From Actinomycetes bacterium (GTDB lineage: Bacteria > Actinomycetota > Acidimicrobiia > Acidimicrobiales > Acidimicrobiaceae), in NCBI GenBank assembly GCA_021819725.1, contig JAKAQR010000012.1, positions 82,679-97,177 of the forward strand: a stretch of 14,499 bases of DNA, read 5' to 3'. Shown piece by piece: positions 1 to 6,426 of the stretch. Each line of letters begins with the position of its first letter. Within the stretch, counting starts at the first letter, position 1. The translations under genes and the position numbers were made by a program. The notes beneath the pieces were generated by a model. The model did no database searches and was not told the DNA's origin. It saw nothing but the letters and a program-made list of their open reading frames with translations.

Positions 1-127
1 CGAGTAGGCAATATAGCATTGACCGAGTAGGCAATATAGCATTGACCGAGTAGGCAATATAGCATTGACCGAGTAGGCAATATAGCATTGACCGAGTAGG
101 CAATATAGCATTGACCGAGTAGGCAAT
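1..127. repeat. 23-bp tandem repeat array, 5 perfect copies plus a partial copy
   Basis: Identical 23-bp units start at 1, 24, 47, 70 and 93. A sixth copy starting at 116 matches only its first 12 bases (to 127) before the sequence diverges. The unit begins CGAGTAGGCAATA and ends GCATTGAC, so each junction carries TTGACC. There is no mismatch between copies, which suggests recent expansion by slippage or unequal crossover. The array begins at base 1, so the true copy number is unknown. The unit is not a multiple of 3 and lies upstream of a gene, so it is not a coding repeat. Direct repeats of this size can be protein-binding sites (iteron-like), but no replication gene is in view. Confidence 0.97.
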
Positions 128-140
128 GAGATGTCCTATT
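111..140 (+). promoter_or_regulatory. possible promoter using the last repeat junction as its -35 box
   Basis: The last repeat junction gives TTGACC at 111-116, a good match to the TTGACA -35 consensus. A weak -10-like CCTATT lies at 135-140 after an 18-base spacer. A transcript starting near 147 would carry the TAGGAGG ribosome site at 151-157 and the TTG start at 165. The -10 is poor, so this is tentative. If it is right, the array places several spare -35-like elements upstream of the lipoprotein gene. Confidence 0.25.
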
Positions 141-150
141 GGAGTATTTG

Positions 151-157
151 TAGGAGG
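151..157 (+). promoter_or_regulatory. ribosome binding site that decides the TTG start at 165
   Basis: TAGGAGG is a near-complete anti-16S match spaced 7 nt from TTG 165. It lies downstream of ATG 126 and of the out-of-frame ATG 131, so neither of those can use it. Confidence 0.8.
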
Positions 158-164
158 CACAACC

Positions 165-2204
165 TTGTCGAATCAACGGCGACCCTGGTGGATCGTACTG
201 GCAATTCTCGCGTTATTCCTTGCAGCCTGCGGCTCCACAACTTCACAACACGTGGCGACGAAGTCGACCGGTCGAGGGTCTACTCCGTCTCGATCCACAA
301 CCAATCCCGCTACCATCCCCACCAGCGCCACTCAAGCAGGGTGCACGACCGGTGCACTTGGCGCGACAATGAGTGGCCACCTCGCAAAGTCGTGTTACCG
401 CATCCCCAATCTCACCTCAGGAACCTACTACCTCGGCATAGAGGCCATCCTCTCACCCCGAGGAGCGGCAGCGGCCAAAGAGGGGATCGCGGTGCCCTCT
501 GGCCACAGTGGCCCGACGGTCAGCCTCACCGTGTCGCCATCCTCGGTTGTGCCAGGCGCTACGGTAACCATTACCGGCCGGGTCAGCACCCCACTCTCCC
601 CGCGACCAGCCCATACCAACGTCTGCTTTGATGGCTGCGTTGACGGACTTCACTACGACGGCACCTCCGTCCATTGGATCTCTTCGACGACGTTTCAAAC
701 CTCCTTCGTCACGCCAAGCGGACCCTGGCTTGAGCGCTATCCTGTTCGGCTCCTGCTGCCGAAGGCAGGTAGCTATCCCGTTGCTATCCAGTGTCTCGAA
801 GTACATCAAGCGTGTGGGCTTGGTCACGCGGAGGGCTCGACCACGCTCACCTTCGCACACTCCGTGAAGGCTGCCATGCCCCGGCTCACCCTCGCCGCAA
901 GCAAGGTACTCCCGGGTGAGATGACCCCAGTGAAGGGCACGATCCCCCTCACCAACATCATCGGTGACAACCATCCCTTCGTCTTTGAATTCGATGTCAT
1001 CGACCAGCCCCCCACCAAGGCAATTGCCAAGGGGGCATATCAGCTTCCCCAGACGAAGCCTGGCACTGACACTGTCCTCCTAGGTCCCGTGAAGTTCCGG
1101 GTTACTACCCCTCTCACCTACCAGTCCATCAGCCTCAAAGGTGCCACCAACATCCAACCGAGTGCTGATCCGTCGATCGTTACCGAGCGTGGAACCAACG
1201 GAGTCGCACTCACCTGTAGCGGCAGCTCGGGAGATCAAGCCAATGCGATGAGGTTGCTATCTAATGGACATATCACCGTCATCAACACCACAGACGTCGC
1301 TACTCTCTTGGAACAAAAAGAAGTGCCGCCGTCCTATCTCGCCGACAATGAGCCCTGTAGTGATCTCGCCGCCCTCCACACATCGACAGGCAAGACCTTG
1401 ATTGCCGCATCCTATGCTATCGCAATCCCGAATCAGGCTCCAGATTTTGCCTACTTGCCCGTCATCTCTACCAATGATGGCGCCACGTGGGCCAAGGTCC
1501 CCTCTCCTAGTGGGGTCACTGACGCGAGCTTTGCTGGCCTTCATGCTTCAGCGTCGGGTATCCACGCTTACTTCGCTGTCCCTCATCACACCGTGATCGC
1601 CGAGACCACCAACAACGGGAGTAGCTGGACGCAGGGATCGCTGCGCTGTCCGCGTCTCGGACCATGTATTCGGTTCTCCCCCATCGCAGACCTCGCTAAC
1701 TGCGCAATGAACGGTGCCCAAGAGCCGGTTCTCGTGTCAAAGAACGAGGGAAGAAGCTTCACTCAGTCAAGCTGGCCAAGTTCAGTCAACGCCTGTGGAC
1801 CAAACGAGCTCTTCTCCGTCCATGGGACCGAGTATCTCATCGATCCTCAATCCAGTTACCCACTTCGCCGCAGTACCGATGGCGGTGTCAACTGGCGAGT
1901 AGTGAGCGACATACCAACCCCACCAGGGGTAAATCCGCCAGGGACGTCCTCGCTTGGACAGACCAGCTGGGGCCAGGCTACCCTCGTCCTCCCAGGGTCG
2001 GGCGACCTACTCAGTATCGGGAGCGGAATCGGCAGTTCTTTGCTCGTTCCTCATTCTCGCCAATGGTGCCGCATACCCACCACGATCATCCCAAAGAATG
2101 TTGGTGCAGCGACCACTGGTGAGCACAGTCTTTACTTCGTGACGTACGCTAGCTCAACAACCTTTACGAGTATCCCGTTGACGAGCCTGCATTGCGCGAG
2201 CTAA
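165..2204 (+). CDS. Exported lipoprotein with Ig-like segments and an Asp-box (BNR) beta-propeller
   Basis: I chose the TTG at 165 because TAGGAGG at 151-157 sits 7 nt before it. The longer reading from ATG 126 begins at the edge of the tandem repeat, has no ribosome site and puts 13 odd residues before the signal peptide. From TTG the 679-aa protein begins MSNQRRPWW, then has a hydrophobic core and the lipobox LAAC with Cys22, so it should be lipid-anchored on the outer face of the membrane. A Thr/Ser-rich linker follows. Two Ig-like stretches lie at about 116-170 (SLTVSPSSVVPGATVTITG) and 240-340. The C-terminal half carries four Asp-box motifs: TNDGATW (436-442), NNGSSW (483-488), KNEGRSF (526-532) and TDGGVNW (571-577). 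These are typical of sialidase/sortilin-like propellers. Asp boxes are structural, so no enzyme activity is implied and no sialidase catalytic residues were identified. A surface binding or sensing role is a guess. Confidence 0.9.
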   Translation: MSNQRRPWWIVLAILALFLAACGSTTSQHVATKSTGRGSTPSRSTTNPATIPTSATQAGCTTGALGATMSGHLAKSCYRIPNLTSGTYYLGIEAILSPRGAAAAKEGIAVPSGHSGPTVSLTVSPSSVVPGATVTITGRVSTPLSPRPAHTNVCFDGCVDGLHYDGTSVHWISSTTFQTSFVTPSGPWLERYPVRLLLPKAGSYPVAIQCLEVHQACGLGHAEGSTTLTFAHSVKAAMPRLTLAASKVLPGEMTPVKGTIPLTNIIGDNHPFVFEFDVIDQPPTKAIAKGAYQLPQTKPGTDTVLLGPVKFRVTTPLTYQSISLKGATNIQPSADPSIVTERGTNGVALTCSGSSGDQANAMRLLSNGHITVINTTDVATLLEQKEVPPSYLADNEPCSDLAALHTSTGKTLIAASYAIAIPNQAPDFAYLPVISTNDGATWAKVPSPSGVTDASFAGLHASASGIHAYFAVPHHTVIAETTNNGSSWTQGSLRCPRLGPCIRFSPIADLANCAMNGAQEPVLVSKNEGRSFTQSSWPSSVNACGPNELFSVHGTEYLIDPQSSYPLRRSTDGGVNWRVVSDIPTPPGVNPPGTSSLGQTSWGQATLVLPGSGDLLSIGSGIGSSLLVPHSRQWCRIPTTIIPKNVGAATTGEHSLYFVTYASSTTFTSIPLTSLHCAS

Positions 2205-2293
2205 CAACTGGCGCAACTAGGCCGTGAGGAACCGACCTATGTCGCGATCGGCTATCGCCCACCACCAACCGTGCGAGGCGAGCAGGCAGATGC

Positions 2294-2299
2294 TAAAGT
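2294..2299 (+). promoter_or_regulatory. -10 box placed for a leaderless transcript
   Basis: TAAAGT fits the TANNNT -10 pattern and ends 7 nt before the A of ATG 2306, the spacing expected if transcription starts at the start codon. No Shine-Dalgarno lies before that ATG and no -35 box is visible. Leaderless genes are common in Actinobacteria. Confidence 0.4.
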
Positions 2300-2305
2300 A
2301 GACGT

Positions 2306-2542
2306 ATGGCAGGTGATCGTCCGAGTCGAAGAGTACAACGCCCGAGTTTTCGTCAGCCCGGTCCGCCCGCAAACCCAATTGTGCTCGGTATCATCGCCGC
2401 GATTTGGATCGTCGGTGGAGTCGCCATCGGACTCTACGTGCATGGAAGCTGGCACTACATCCCTGCGATCTTTGCCTGTGGTATTGGTGTCGTCTTTTTG
2501 CGTTCAGCGGCTGGAGCATACGTCCAACGACTCAAATCCTGA
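2306..2542 (+). CDS. Small two-TM membrane protein, unrecognised
   Basis: This 78-aa protein has a basic, Pro/Arg-rich N-terminus of about 23 residues (KR-type charge, predicted cytoplasmic). Two hydrophobic segments follow, at about 24-45 (starting NPIVLGIIAAIWIVGG) and 51-67 (YIPAIFACGIGVVFL), and then a basic tail ending QRLKS. The charge pattern predicts both ends inside the cell. I do not recognise a family. The gene lies 101 bp after the lipoprotein gene and has no ribosome site, but the TAAAGT box at 2294-2299 suggests its own leaderless transcript. The membrane-protein composition and clear topology make it more credible than the overlapping reading frames. Its function is unknown. 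Confidence 0.65.
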   Translation: MAGDRPSRRVQRPSFRQPGPPANPIVLGIIAAIWIVGGVAIGLYVHGSWHYIPAIFACGIGVVFLRSAAGAYVQRLKS

Positions 2543-2670
2543 CAATTGACGATGGTCTCCCGTGCTAGCGTTCGTAGCATCCCTTCAGCAGTCCTGCCTC
2601 CGACCCCTGTGGGTCCCCAACCAGCACGAACAGGTGGGCAAACGCCATAGCGCATCACACGACTGGCTCA

Positions 2671-3639
2671 ATGATGGCTGATCGTTCCTACCTCACGATT
2701 GCTCGCAACCCAGATCTCACCTCCGCGCTTGGCTATTTGATCATGATTCCAATCGATGGCGGCATGGTCGTCAAGACCTCCGGTACATGGCCACGCGAGA
2801 AGGCGCTGTACTGTCACCCAATACCGATCACCGACTGGCCGCTGGAGCCTGAGGTGGTCGAGGAGATCACCCTCCTCTCCTGTGCACGCCGGGGTGCAGC
2901 TATCGATATCGTCGCGGACCGAGCAAGAGAAAATCGATCTCAATTGGTCTTTACCCACGCACGGGGGCGCGACATGATCTTCTGGCAATCACAGCGGACG
3001 CAACGCCAAGCCAGACCTAAAGGCACGGTACCACGGGCTCGGGCTCATGGTGAGGTCGATGTGCCTATCACGGTGGACACCAGGGAGCGCTACCCCTATC
3101 AATTTCGCAATCGATCAGTCAGCACCGAACGAGGTGCGCTGCCCTGTGGCGATTATGGCATTTACCTGGGCGATGACCTCTACGCAGCGGTCGAGCGCAA
3201 GACACTCGAGGACCTCATCTCAAGCCTCTCCGACAACCGACTCCGCTACGCCATCGGTCAACTCGCCGCTCTCCCGCATGCGGCCATCGTCGTCGAAGCA
3301 CGCTACTCTGCGATTCTCCAGTCCACTTATATGCGGCCTGCACTGATCTTCGATGCAGTCGCCGATTACGCTCTGCGTTGGCCCGAGGTGCCGGTCGTCT
3401 TCTGCGAAAATAGGAAGCTCGCAGAGGAATGGACCTATCGATACCTCACGTCTGCCTATCACCAGGCACTCAATGCACCCGTTGTCAGGCAAGAGACACC
3501 CCCTCCTCCCAATCCAACCTCAGCAAGCATCCGCCAATGGGCAAGCGAGCACCACATCGACATCGCCACCAAGGGTCGGATCCCACAGGTCGTACGCGAG
3601 CAGTATCTCCGGGCTCACGGACGATCAATCTCGCGGTAG
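2671..3639 (+). CDS. ERCC4-type nuclease fused to a C-terminal Lsr2-like DNA-binding domain
   Basis: This 322-aa protein has three parts. Residues 1-130 form an N-terminal domain ending in a conserved-looking stretch (RGRDMIFWQS). Residues about 133-245 are an ERCC4 (XPF/MUS81) nuclease domain with VDTRER at 135-140, GD at 160-161 and the full metal-binding signature ERKxxxD (E175, R176, K177, D181). After a Pro-rich linker, residues 285-318 match the Lsr2 C-terminal domain: IRQWASE, then GRIP at 302-305, the loop by which Lsr2 inserts into the AT-rich minor groove. The catalytic residues are intact, so it should cut branched or flapped DNA; the Lsr2 module may steer it to AT-rich DNA (inference). 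Similar ERCC4/Lsr2 proteins exist in Actinobacteria, to my knowledge without a settled role. The start is ATG 2671 or 2674. There is no ribosome site and no upstream in-frame start after the stop at 2575. Confidence 0.9.
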   Translation: MMADRSYLTIARNPDLTSALGYLIMIPIDGGMVVKTSGTWPREKALYCHPIPITDWPLEPEVVEEITLLSCARRGAAIDIVADRARENRSQLVFTHARGRDMIFWQSQRTQRQARPKGTVPRARAHGEVDVPITVDTRERYPYQFRNRSVSTERGALPCGDYGIYLGDDLYAAVERKTLEDLISSLSDNRLRYAIGQLAALPHAAIVVEARYSAILQSTYMRPALIFDAVADYALRWPEVPVVFCENRKLAEEWTYRYLTSAYHQALNAPVVRQETPPPPNPTSASIRQWASEHHIDIATKGRIPQVVREQYLRAHGRSISR

Positions 3640-3735
3640 CCTGCCGTCCCGACGCGCCACACCGCTGATCGACGCTCAGTGTGCTCATCACGATCGCCTG
3701 CGGTCTGGCACTGCAGCAGCGAAACCATGATCGAG

Positions 3736-3741
3736 TAGAGT
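3736..3741 (+). promoter_or_regulatory. possible -10 box of the riboswitch transcript
   Basis: TAGAGT fits TANNNT and would start RNA at about 3748, just before the first base of riboswitch helix P1 at 3750. No -35 box is evident at the proper distance. Confidence 0.35.
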
Positions 3742-3749
3742 GGAACCAG

Positions 3750-3828
3750 TGACGCAGGGTGCTCGACGAAGTCGGGCTGAGAAAGACCTGTTGAACCTGA
3801 TCTAGTTAGTACTAGCGGAGGGACGTCA
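3750..3828 (+). ncRNA. TPP riboswitch (THI element)
   Basis: All parts of the thiamine pyrophosphate aptamer are present. P1 is TGACG (3750-3754) with CGTCA (3824-3828). P2 is CAGG (3755-3758) with CCTG (3787-3790). The conserved GGGTGC lies at 3757-3762. P3 is CGAC/GTCG closing a GAA loop (3764-3774), followed by the pyrimidine-sensing GGCTGAGA (3775-3782). GAACCTGATCT lies at 3793-3803. P5 is CTAG (3802-3805) with CTAG (3812-3815), and then the conserved GCGGAGGGA (3815-3823). P4 pairs CCT 3796-3798 with AGG 3819-3821. The start codon follows 3 nt after P1. The element's GGAGGG (3817-3822) is the only ribosome site for the gene, so TPP binding should block translation initiation. No intrinsic terminator follows. 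Confidence 0.96.
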
Positions 3829-3831
3829 GCT

Positions 3832-5745
3832 ATGACCAAAGAACCAGTTTTGTCGGTGTCGCCTATGCGGCGACTATTTTGCCGAAGTGTAGCCTTGCAC
3901 TGGGGCAAGCATGCAGCTCACGATCGGGTCTCACACCCCAAGCCAAAGGGGATCGCAGCACCCGTCGGTATCGCATTGACGGCACTTTTGCTCGCGAGCT
4001 GTACAAATTCACAACAGTCCCAAGTATCTGCTACCAGTGCGTCTGGTGGCGTTGCCTCCTATGCACTGGGTGCGGGGGACCAGTTCAGTTGGATCCTCCC
4101 ACTCGAGAACGAAGCCAACTACGAGAACTATGACTCCAACGTCTCCAACGGGCTCTATCGTCCGTTGTACTATGTCGGAGGAGCTGGCACGACCGGGATC
4201 AACTATCCACTCTCGATCGGCACCGCTCCCGTCTACTCCCACGGCGACACGATGGTGACCATCGATCTCCACCACAACTACACCTGGTCGGATGGACAAC
4301 CGGTCACAACAAAGGACATCAGGTTCTTCTTCGAACTCGAGGCTGCGGGAGCCAAGAATGGCGATTATGCCCCGTACCTACCTGGTCGCATGCCATCTGA
4401 CATCAAGAGCATCTCCTATCAGGGTCCCTACCAATTTACACTCCATCTCAACCACGCCTACAACCCAGTTTGGTTTACCGGCAACCAGCTGACCTGGATC
4501 TACCCACTCCCGGTTCAGACCTGGGACAAGACTTGTCCTACCTGCCACGTCACCAACGTTGCCTCAACCCCGGCGGGTGCAACGAAGGTCATCGACTTCC
4601 TTTACAAGGAATCGGCTCAGCTCAGCACCTATGCCACTAATCCGCTCTGGAAGACGATCGACGGTCCCTGGGAGATAACCAGCTACAACCCCACGAACTA
4701 CCATGCAGTGTTTCGCGCCAATCCGCGCTACACCGGGGCTGGGAAACCCAAGCTGGCTGGCTATCAAATTTACTCATTTACTTCGGCGACGGCCGAACTC
4801 GACGCGCTCCGCGGAGGTGTCATCGATTTTGGCTATCTACCGACATCGGATCTCGGGCTGACCCACTACTTCCAGTCTCATGGCTATGTAGTACAACCAT
4901 GGAGAGTCTTTTACGATAACATTGCGGAACTAGGCTATACCGGCCCCTATCGCCACCTTGTCGCCCAGCTCTACCTCCGACAGGCGCTTCAACACCTGGT
5001 CGACGAGCCCCTCTATCTGAAGGCTACTCTCCATGGGAACGGCATGCTCGACTATGGATCAGCGCCGATCTATCCGGGCTCGAACTACGTGAGTCCCCAG
5101 CTGCACCATGATCCCTATCCCTACTCAATCGCGGCTGCGCGGCTACTGCTAACGACACATGGATGGCAACTCTCGACCTCTGGCCCATCGACCTGCGTCA
5201 ACCCGGGGACTGGTAGCAACCAATGCGGTGCTGGCATCAAGAAAGGGGCGCCGCTTGTGATCTCGATGATGTATGCGACACCGAGCGCGAGCCTGACGGC
5301 CCAGGCCCAGGCCTTTGACAGCGCTGCTCGCGCCGCGGGCATCACCATTGAACTCAACCCGCAGCCCGAGGATACTATGTATTCCACAGCGGGAGTATGC
5401 CCTCCTGGACCATGCAACTGGGGCATTGCCCTCTACGGCGCCCAGGAGGACTTCGGACAGTACGTGCTTGTGCCAACGGCAGGAGTCGAGTTTGCAAAGG
5501 GGAACTATTGGGGCGGAGGGTACTACAACCCGACCGAGCAACGCCTGCTCAATGAGGCGTATGACCTTCCGGGACTCTCCCGCCTGTACGCAGTCGAGAA
5601 CTATCAAAGCCAACAGGTCGCAGGTCTGTGGTGGAGCGTCGGCGACTACGAGGTCGCCGTCGTGAACAAGCGCGTCACCGGATGGAACCCACTCAACCCG
5701 TATGCCAACTACATGCCCTCGCGCTGGAGGCTTAGCGGCTCATAA
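3832..5745 (+). CDS. ABC transporter substrate-binding lipoprotein, family 5 (oligopeptide-type), under TPP control
   Basis: This 637-aa solute-binding protein is of the family-5 (OppA/DppA/NikA-like) type. Its N-terminal 40 residues are unusually long and basic for a signal peptide. The hydrophobic core (41-53) follows, with lipobox LASC and Cys57 for lipid anchoring, then a Ser-rich linker. The family signature WSDGQPVTTKD begins at W152, preceded by LYRPLYY-type and followed by FFFELEA-type segments. The C-terminus (VAVVNKRVTGWNPLNPY) is also typical. Cys residues in CPTC and CPPGPC may form disulfides. The start at ATG 3832 is set by GGAGGG 9 nt upstream, within the riboswitch. No permease or ATPase gene lies within the window, so it must borrow a transporter encoded elsewhere or act alone. 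TPP control implies a ligand in thiamine metabolism, such as thiamine, its pyrimidine precursor, or a breakdown product or conjugate; that is inference from the riboswitch, since the family usually binds peptides. Confidence 0.93.
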   Translation: MTKEPVLSVSPMRRLFCRSVALHWGKHAAHDRVSHPKPKGIAAPVGIALTALLLASCTNSQQSQVSATSASGGVASYALGAGDQFSWILPLENEANYENYDSNVSNGLYRPLYYVGGAGTTGINYPLSIGTAPVYSHGDTMVTIDLHHNYTWSDGQPVTTKDIRFFFELEAAGAKNGDYAPYLPGRMPSDIKSISYQGPYQFTLHLNHAYNPVWFTGNQLTWIYPLPVQTWDKTCPTCHVTNVASTPAGATKVIDFLYKESAQLSTYATNPLWKTIDGPWEITSYNPTNYHAVFRANPRYTGAGKPKLAGYQIYSFTSATAELDALRGGVIDFGYLPTSDLGLTHYFQSHGYVVQPWRVFYDNIAELGYTGPYRHLVAQLYLRQALQHLVDEPLYLKATLHGNGMLDYGSAPIYPGSNYVSPQLHHDPYPYSIAAARLLLTTHGWQLSTSGPSTCVNPGTGSNQCGAGIKKGAPLVISMMYATPSASLTAQAQAFDSAARAAGITIELNPQPEDTMYSTAGVCPPGPCNWGIALYGAQEDFGQYVLVPTAGVEFAKGNYWGGGYYNPTEQRLLNEAYDLPGLSRLYAVENYQSQQVAGLWWSVGDYEVAVVNKRVTGWNPLNPYANYMPSRWRLSGS

Positions 5746-5841
5746 AACCCACCCACTGTCCCCCAACTAAGGTGGTCGGAGCGTGATAGTAGGTATGAGT
5801 TCGAGCTACCAACGAGACTGCACAACCGTGGATGAACAAGG

Positions 5842-6426
5842 ATGGTCGACAGGATCGTCCGTGTTGTGCACGATCGGAACGTCGATCCTGTGAGCCGGAC
5901 AAGCGAGGAGGAGTTTCGGTCCTTCTTTGATGAGAACCTGGATCGCATCATCGGGTACGCGTTCTCGATTGTCCAGAATACCCAGGAGGCCGAGGACATC
6001 GCCGTCGAGTCGCTGGCGCGCGCGTATGCTGCCTGGAGGCGCCTCAACGGAACCGATCATCGCAGGGCATGGGTGTTTCGGACAACCCTCAACCTGGGCA
6101 TCGACCATCTTCGAAGACAGAAAAGATCCAAGACCATGCCTGGAATCGACGCGGCCTTTGCCGAGATCCCGCTGGGATCGGCGGCAGCGATCCTCGACAC
6201 CACCGGCGACTTGGCTACGAATCGTGCGGAGCTCGTTGTGGCACTGCGACGGCTACCCGAGCGCCAACGCGAGGCGGTAGCCATGCATTACCTTGGCGGC
6301 TTTGCCGTCGCCGAGATCGCCGAGGTCATGGGCATTGGAACCGAGACCGCAAAGACTCACTTGGCTCGCGGAATGAAGGTCTTACGAACGGAGTTCGGCG
6401 TCCAAAACCGAGGAGGAGAATCATGA
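5842..6426 (+). CDS. ECF (extracytoplasmic function) RNA polymerase sigma factor
   Basis: This 194-aa group IV sigma factor has region 2 at about 24-95 (EEEFRSFFDENLDRIIGYA, EDIAVESLARAYAAW, RRAWVFRTTLNLGIDHLRR) and region 4 at about 130-182 (ALRRLPERQREAVAMHYLGG, then helix-turn-helix VAEIAEVMGIGTETAKTHLARG). It lacks sigma regions 1 and 3, as ECF factors do, and directs RNA polymerase to a small promoter set. An in-frame stop at 5833-5835 limits the start to ATG 5842 or later. ATG 5842 has AAGG directly against it, too close for a ribosome site, so GTG 5890 (weak GGA 11 nt upstream) is an alternative that keeps region 2 whole. Its last codons overlap the next gene by ATGA, indicating translational coupling and a shared operon. 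That neighbour is a membrane protein that could control it. Confidence 0.92.
   Translation: MVDRIVRVVHDRNVDPVSRTSEEEFRSFFDENLDRIIGYAFSIVQNTQEAEDIAVESLARAYAAWRRLNGTDHRRAWVFRTTLNLGIDHLRRQKRSKTMPGIDAAFAEIPLGSAAAILDTTGDLATNRAELVVALRRLPERQREAVAMHYLGGFAVAEIAEVMGIGTETAKTHLARGMKVLRTEFGVQNRGGES
6411..6416 (+). promoter_or_regulatory. ribosome binding site that decides the start at 6423
   Basis: AGGAGG lies 6 nt before ATG 6423, inside the end of the sigma-factor gene. It shows that the long open frame extending upstream to 6069 is not translated from there. Confidence 0.85.

Noticed and set aside
1..127. CRISPR array
   Set aside because: The 23-bp units are directly adjacent with no unique spacers, so this is a simple tandem repeat.
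2602..2615. Terminator hairpin GACCC-CTGT-GGGTC
   Set aside because: The 5-bp stem is not followed by a T-run, so there is no support for intrinsic termination.
3832..5745. Naming the substrate-binding protein as a thiamine-binding protein (ThiB) or nickel-binding protein
   Set aside because: The fold family is 5, not that of ThiB, and no nickel-specific residues can be assigned by eye. Only the riboswitch points to thiamine, so no gene symbol is given.
6069..6422. N-terminal extension of the propeller protein (frame open from 6069)
   Set aside because: It overlaps most of the sigma-factor gene in another frame and has Arg/Gly-rich shadow composition. AGGAGG and ATG 6423 give a proper membrane-protein start.
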